From: Candidatus Kaiserbacteria bacterium RIFCSPLOWO2_01_FULL_54_20
Lineage (GTDB): Bacteria > Patescibacteriota > Minisyncoccia > Phycocordibacterales > UBA2100
Assembly: GCA_001783355.1 (NCBI GenBank)
Contig: MFMA01000039.1
Coordinates: 1 to 18,503, forward strand
Length of the DNA stretch: 18,503 nt
Reading direction: 5' to 3'
Every line of letters starts with the position of its first letter. Positions within the stretch are counted from its first letter, which is position 1. Below the pieces are notes generated by a model. The model searched no databases, was not told where the DNA came from, and saw only the letters and a list, made by a program, of their open reading frames with translations. The position numbers and the translations under genes are program-made. Shown here one piece after another: positions 16,997-18,503 of the stretch.

Positions 16997-17599
16997 CTAG
17001 CCGATCACTTCCGGCGCGGCGCTATGGGCGGGGCGGAGCGAGAGATGGCGGTGGATATTGAAACCATTCTTGTTTATGCCGGTCGGGTCGATATATCGCC
17101 CTACGTATATCCGGTCGCCGTTGTGGTCGCGGTCGGAGCACCAGACAAAGTCGTTCTTCCACAGTGTTTCGCCGCCCGTCGCGAACCACCACGCGAAAAA
17201 TGCGAACGCGGCGGAGGCGGCGCTCGGGAATCCTTCGCCAGAAAGCGACGCCTCGATATCCTCGGGACGCTTGGCCCGCGCGGCATCAAGCACGTTTTTT
17301 CGCATCAAATGCCATTTCCCGTCGAGTACGGTCTCCGAGGCGAACTCCTCTTTCAGATACCAATCTTGATTGTACATGCACGGTTCGGAGACGGCAGGGT
17401 CTATGCCAAAACGTTCACGCAAGGAATTCAATGTTATCGGCGTACCGTCCAAATACGCCCTCGGGGTGAACACGAGGAGGTGCGTATCGGCATGTGCGCG
17501 AAGTATCTCGTCCGAAAAAGGAATGAGCGGCGCCTCGCCGCCACACTTGAACGGGAACTTTAGGAGTTCTTCCGGGCCGATCGTTGGGATTCTTTCCAT
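16997..17599 (-). CDS. Uncharacterised 200-aa soluble protein in the sugar operon
   Basis: I do not recognise the family. The frame starts at ATG 17599, 40 bases inside the end of the YdcF-like gene, and there is no closer downstream ATG, so translational coupling is likely. Visible blocks are LLVFTPRAYLDGTPITLNSLRERFGIDP (residues 41-68), an aromatic/acidic stretch YNQDWYLKEEFA, FAFFAWWFATGGETLWKNDFVWCSDRD (about 133-159) and YVGRYIDPTGINKNGFNIHRHLSL. The protein is Trp/Phe-rich with no clear membrane helix except possibly the FAFFAWWFA segment. Tight overlap and similar base composition support it being real. A function in sugar modification is only guessed from position. Confidence 0.75.
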   Translation of the reverse strand: MERIPTIGPEELLKFPFKCGGEAPLIPFSDEILRAHADTHLLVFTPRAYLDGTPITLNSLRERFGIDPAVSEPCMYNQDWYLKEEFASETVLDGKWHLMRKNVLDAARAKRPEDIEASLSGEGFPSAASAAFAFFAWWFATGGETLWKNDFVWCSDRDHNGDRIYVGRYIDPTGINKNGFNIHRHLSLRPAHSAAPEVIG

Positions 17600-18165
17600 T
17601 GCAGGTATTGTATCCCCTCTTCGTAGGATGCGACATGTCCTTGTTCTTCTCTGTACTTATCTATTTTTTTGAGTTCCGTTGCAAAGTTGTCTATACGCAG
17701 GCCTCGGCCGGTCTTTTCCCACCAGCGAAGATCGCGTACCGGGGCGCTGATGAGGGCAAGTTCAAGCCCCGCTTCGCGCATCGCCTTGAGAAATGTAAGG
17801 AACGCACGATATTGGTGATAATGCGATGCAACGAGGATGATGCTCTTCCACCCTCGCTCGCGGGCGAGTTTCATTATCTCGACGGCCTGGTCGCGAGTGT
17901 TTTGCGACTTTTCTTCCAAAATCACAGCTTCCCTTGGCACGCCCTCCTTGAGGAGAGCCGGGAGCATTTGCGAAGCAGGGACGGCGTATGCCGGCTGATC
18001 TGTATCACCCCCTGAAATGACGACGATCGGCGCCCAACCTTCTTTGTAGAGCCGAGCACCTTCCGGCACGCGCACGAGCAGGTCTCCCTCGAGTATGATT
18101 ATCGCGTCGGCCTTTTCGAGCGTGTCGTTCGAAACAAGCGCAATAAATTTCTCGCGTGGGGTCAT
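17560..18165 (-). CDS. YdcF/SanA-like DUF218 protein
   Basis: A 201-aa protein with DUF218 features: ADAIIILEGD near the N-terminus (replacing the usual VLGG), VVISGGDTD (about residues 48-56), EEKSQNTRDQAVEIMKLARERG and SIILVASHYHQYRAFLTFLKA. Family members act in envelope or cell-wall-related steps, with unknown chemistry. No N-terminal membrane helix is present, unlike SanA/ElyC, so it is probably cytoplasmic. The start ATG (18163-18165) lies in the 5-bp TCATG repeat flanking the second MITE-like copy. Before insertion it would have overlapped the neuB-like stop as ATGA. Its 3' end overlaps the next gene by 40 bases. Confidence 0.87.
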   Translation of the reverse strand: MTPREKFIALVSNDTLEKADAIIILEGDLLVRVPEGARLYKEGWAPIVVISGGDTDQPAYAVPASQMLPALLKEGVPREAVILEEKSQNTRDQAVEIMKLARERGWKSIILVASHYHQYRAFLTFLKAMREAGLELALISAPVRDLRWWEKTGRGLRIDNFATELKKIDKYREEQGHVASYEEGIQYLQWKESQRSARKNS

Positions 18166-18166
18166 G

Positions 18167-18298
18167 CCCGGTTAGTACAATTTCGAATAATTACTGCCAC
18201 TGTATCGGCAGCGAATGGTTTGCAAAGCCACTGTATCAATCTTACTCGCTGTCGCTGCTGAATATCCATAGAAGGCAATTCAAAATTGTCCTACCGGG
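18167..18298. mobile_element. MITE-like element, copy 2
   Basis: A 132-bp copy with the same ends and the same first 26 bases as copy 1. It is flanked by TCATG on both sides (18162-18166 and 18299-18303), a possible 5-bp target duplication. The central hairpin is CTGCC/GGCAG (18194-18211). It occupies exactly the space between the neuB-like stop codon and the ydcF-like start codon. The interior has diverged from copy 1 by many substitutions and a small length change. Confidence 0.88.
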
Positions 18299-18503
18299 TC
18301 ATGCGATGTCTTCCCAGCGAATAGGCTCCCCCGCCTTGAGGTTCTTTTTGACCTGCTTGCCGATGATAGTCTCCTTATACTTTGGATAGATGCCAAGTGC
18401 GGGGCGCAATTCGACTACATCGGTCTTTCCTATCTTCATGCCCTTTTTGATGTCGCGCGCGGCCGTAAGTCCGCGGCGCTGAACGACGACGGTCTCCGAT
18501 TCT
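18299..18503 (-). CDS. NeuB/SpsE-like nonulosonic acid synthase, C-terminal SAF domain only (5' end outside window)
   Basis: The last 67 codons of a gene entering from the right edge, ending at TGA (18299-18301). The peptide is the SAF (antifreeze-like) domain found at the end of N-acetylneuraminate-type synthases: RRGLTAARDIKKGMKIG, then VVELRPALGIYPKYKETIIGK and KNLKAGEPIRWEDIA. This domain closes the active site of the neighbouring subunit in NeuB dimers. The catalytic TIM barrel lies outside the window. With the SpsF-like and DegT-type genes downstream, it supports a pathway for a nonulosonic-acid-like or spore-coat-like sugar; the exact product is unknown. Confidence 0.88.
   Translation of the reverse strand, partial: ESETVVVQRRGLTAARDIKKGMKIGKTDVVELRPALGIYPKYKETIIGKQVKKNLKAGEPIRWEDIA

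Overview
The window looks like a piece of a Candidate Phyla Radiation (Patescibacteria, Parcubacteria/Kaiserbacteria-like) chromosome. The evidence is a giant Thr/Ser/Gly-rich beta-strand-repeat protein behind a small helix-turn-helix domain and one membrane helix, a short SecA lacking the usual zinc-binding tail, a multi-membrane-span O-antigen ligase carrying TPRs, and many small palindromic repeats. TGA is used as a stop codon (for example for the neuB-like gene and the nucleotidyltransferase-cupin gene), so the genetic code appears standard. This placement is inferred from gene style; no marker gene settles it. Every recognised protein gene is on the minus strand, so transcription runs from right to left.

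Right part (about 12.3-18.5 kb): a surface-sugar biosynthesis operon. In transcription order it holds the 3' end of a NeuB/SpsE-like synthase, a YdcF-like DUF218 protein, an unrecognised 200-aa protein, an EamA-like membrane protein, a DegT/StrS aminotransferase (SpsC-like), an SpsF-like cytidylyltransferase, a SAM methyltransferase, and a fused nucleotidyltransferase-cupin protein. The NeuB + aminotransferase + cytidylyltransferase set suggests an activated nonulosonic-acid-like or spore-coat-like sugar. Two of its gene junctions carry copies of a 132-133 bp MITE-like element with terminal inverted repeats and apparent 4-5 bp target duplications.

Middle part (9.1-12.3 kb): a Wzy/O-antigen-ligase-like protein with C-terminal TPRs, which could polymerise or transfer the glycan. 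Next comes an 838-bp gene-poor stretch packed with hairpins, a dispersed repeat, DnaA-box-like sites, a 13-codon lysine-rich mini-ORF and a strong terminator. After that come secA and gatB.

Left part (1-5 kb): two neighbouring proteins with the same N-terminal helix-turn-helix module (two copies in one, one in the other) followed by a membrane helix. The second continues into a very large repeat region that runs off the window.

The most notable feature is three small repeat families, each present twice. One is a palindrome found both between genes and in frame inside secA. One is a 105-bp repeat found both in noncoding DNA and in frame inside the ligase. The third is the MITE-like element that landed on overlapping stop/start junctions while leaving both genes readable.
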